A stretch of 64,000 nucleotides of DNA, taken from contig CAWDUC010000020.1 of assembly GCA_963805405.1 (NCBI GenBank), forward strand, positions 930,001 through 994,000. The letters run 5' to 3'. The stretch comes from JAEUMG01 sp963805405 (lineage in GTDB: Bacteria; Pseudomonadota; Alphaproteobacteria; Rhizobiales; Aestuariivirgaceae). Under the pieces are notes generated by a model. It was not told the origin of the DNA. It made no database searches and saw only the letters and a program-made list of their open reading frames with translations. This document shows, one piece after another, positions 62,825 through 64,000 of the stretch; within the stretch, counting starts at the first letter, position 1; each line of letters opens with the position of its first letter. Position numbers and translations under genes: made by a program.

Positions 62825-64000
62825 ATGCCCCATTCCACGCCATTGATTTCGATGATCGTCATGGGGCTCGGCGTGGCCTTCATTCTGGGCGTCGTCGCCA
62901 ACCGACTGCGCATTTCACCACTGGTGGGCTACCTGCTCGCCGGCATCCTGATCGGCCCTCACACGCCCGGCTTCGTCGGCGACTCCGAACTCGCCGGAGA
63001 ACTGGCCGAGCTTGGCGTCATCCTTTTGATGTTTGGCGTGGGTCTGCACTTCTCGCTCAAGGACCTGCTCTCGGTGAAGGCGATCGCCATCCCCGGCGCA
63101 TTGGTGCAGATCGCGGCGGCGACCCTGCTCGGTATGGGACTTGGCTGGATGCTAGGATGGCCAATACAAGCGGGGCTCGTATTCGGCCTTTCATTGTCGG
63201 TCGCCTCGACGGTGGTCCTCTTGCGCGCCCTCCAGGAGCGGCATGTGCTCAACACCGAGCGCGGCAAGATCGCAGTCGGCTGGCTGATCGTCGAGGATCT
63301 TGTGATGGTCCTTACCCTGGTCCTGTTGCCAGCAATCGCGCCGCTCTTCACCTCTGGCGAGAAGGTATCATTCGGCTCGCTGGCGCTCGAAGTCGGGGAG
63401 ACCGTCGCGAAGGTCGCCATTTTTGTCATCATCATGCTGGTGGTCGGGCGACGGGTGATCCCGTGGATCCTGCATTACGTGGCGCATACCGCCTCACGCG
63501 AATTGTTCCGGCTCGCGGTACTGACGCTATCGCTGGGCGTTGCATTCGCGGCCACCGAAATATTCGACGTTTCCTTCGCCCTCGGCGCCTTCTTCGCAGG
63601 CATGATCCTGGCCGAGTCCGAACTCTCGCATCGCGCCGCCCAGGAAACGCTGCCGCTTCGCGACGCGTTCGCAGTGCTGTTCTTCGTGTCGGTCGGCATG
63701 CTGTTCGATCCCGCCGTGCTCATCGACAATCCCCTGCCGCTGCTTGCGACGGTCGGGATCATCATCATCGGCAAGTCGGTGGCGGCCTTTGCGATCGTGC
63801 GCCTGTTCGGCCATTCCAATGAAACAGCGGCAATGATTTCTGCGAGCCTCGCCCAGATCGGCGAATTCTCGTTCATCCTGATCGGATTGGGCATCGCGCT
63901 GGGCCTCATGCCGACCGAGGGGCGCGATCTCGTGCTCGCCGGCGCGCTCATCTCGATCATGCTCAATCCGGTCTGCTTCCTCCTCGTTGACCGCCTGATG
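62825..64000 (+). CDS. Kef-type (CPA2) cation/proton antiporter, cut by the window edge
   Basis: An open frame of 392 codons with no stop before base 64000. The membrane domain is that of KefB/KefC/YbaL-type antiporters: LGVAFILGVVANRLRISPLV, GYLLAGILIGPHTPGFVGDS, ELGVILLMFGVGLHFSLKDL, SVASTVVLLRALQERHVLNT, FFVSVGMLFDPAVLIDNPLP and SLAQIGEFSFILIGLGIALG. About twelve helices are complete. The C-terminal TrkA-N (RCK) nucleotide-binding domain, if present, would lie beyond the window. It exchanges K+ or Na+ for protons, often in electrophile or pH stress. Divergent from the EF-G-like gene. Confidence 0.9.
   Translation, partial: MPHSTPLISMIVMGLGVAFILGVVANRLRISPLVGYLLAGILIGPHTPGFVGDSELAGELAELGVILLMFGVGLHFSLKDLLSVKAIAIPGALVQIAAATLLGMGLGWMLGWPIQAGLVFGLSLSVASTVVLLRALQERHVLNTERGKIAVGWLIVEDLVMVLTLVLLPAIAPLFTSGEKVSFGSLALEVGETVAKVAIFVIIMLVVGRRVIPWILHYVAHTASRELFRLAVLTLSLGVAFAATEIFDVSFALGAFFAGMILAESELSHRAAQETLPLRDAFAVLFFVSVGMLFDPAVLIDNPLPLLATVGIIIIGKSVAAFAIVRLFGHSNETAAMISASLAQIGEFSFILIGLGIALGLMPTEGRDLVLAGALISIMLNPVCFLLVDRLM

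Noticed and set aside
1..64000. tRNA, rRNA, prophage, insertion sequence or replication origin
   Set aside because: I found no cloverleaf-like sequence with a T-loop, no rRNA-like sequence, no transposase, integrase or phage structural gene, and no DnaA-box cluster.

Overview
The window looks like chromosomal DNA of an alphaproteobacterium, most likely of the order Hyphomicrobiales (Rhizobiales). The reasons are high GC with strong third-position GC bias, a sigma-54-type glnB-glnA locus, a trxB gene followed by an LsrB/VtlR-type LysR gene, a BA14K-like secreted protein, an acoXABC cluster and palindromic intergenic repeats of alphaproteobacterial style. I see no rRNA, tRNA, CRISPR array, transposase, integrase or phage gene. 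It is a metabolic, transport and regulatory stretch, with an unfinished gene at each edge.

Layout. 0-7 kb: a clipped reverse-strand reading frame, an isoprenylcysteine-methyltransferase-like membrane protein, a molybdopterin oxidoreductase convergent with a cytochrome b561, an isochorismatase-fold hydrolase, a cyclic-nucleotide-binding protein, a metallophosphoesterase and a VOC protein. 7-13.4 kb: an AcoR-like sigma-54 activator, then an epoxide-hydrolase-like gene with a recognisable -24/-12 promoter and upstream palindromes, DoxX, an HSL-type esterase and an aldehyde dehydrogenase. 13.4-15.4 kb: glnB-glnA with a -24/-12 promoter and a terminator. 15.5-20.3 kb: a DUF4126 membrane protein, a SABATH-type carboxyl methyltransferase overlapping a HisC-like aminotransferase gene, an L,D-transpeptidase and a LysR regulator. 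20.4-23.8 kb: a flavin oxidoreductase, a tautomerase and an alpha/beta hydrolase, all riddled with indels, then a GlsB-type membrane protein and another esterase. 23.9-29.8 kb: an XRE-cupin regulator heading a PotABCD-type ABC importer and a Tm-1-like protein. 29.9-31.7 kb: an EamA exporter divergent from an ArsR-like regulator. 31.9-38.4 kb: acoXABC (acetoin cleavage complex), preceded on the same strand by a 3-hydroxyisobutyrate-dehydrogenase-like gene and an enolase-superfamily gene. 38.5-44.7 kb: a GMC oxidoreductase, a small cysteine-rich secreted protein and a sugar-type ABC importer with two permeases fused in one chain. 44.9-49.3 kb: an RND efflux pair. 49.2-49.9 kb: a DUF559 nuclease gene flanked by palindromic repeats. 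49.8-57.2 kb: a reverse-strand run including a BA14K-like protein, a flavoprotein, an amidinotransferase-fold enzyme, a LuxR regulator, BenE and an Lrp regulator. 57.3-64 kb: trxB, lsrB/vtlR, a possible small RNA, msrP, an EF-G-like GTPase and a Kef-type antiporter cut by the window edge.

Quality warning. At least 44 single-base indels interrupt genes. They are mostly +1 insertions and are strongly clustered (20.4-22.5, 25.8-28.2 and 35.1-38.4 kb). Even glnB and glnA are hit. After frame correction the proteins are complete, and in the genes I could correct fully the lengths agree with the number of indels. I therefore think most are sequence or assembly errors rather than gene decay. Two in-frame stops (L,D-transpeptidase and the PotD-like protein) are not explained by indels.

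How the genes work together. The best-supported regulatory unit is the AcoR-like activator with its probable target, the neighbouring epoxide-hydrolase-like gene. Other coherent units are glnBA for nitrogen assimilation, XRE-PotABCD-Tm-1 for import of an amine-like solute, acoXABC for acetoin cleavage, the fused-permease sugar importer and the RND pump.
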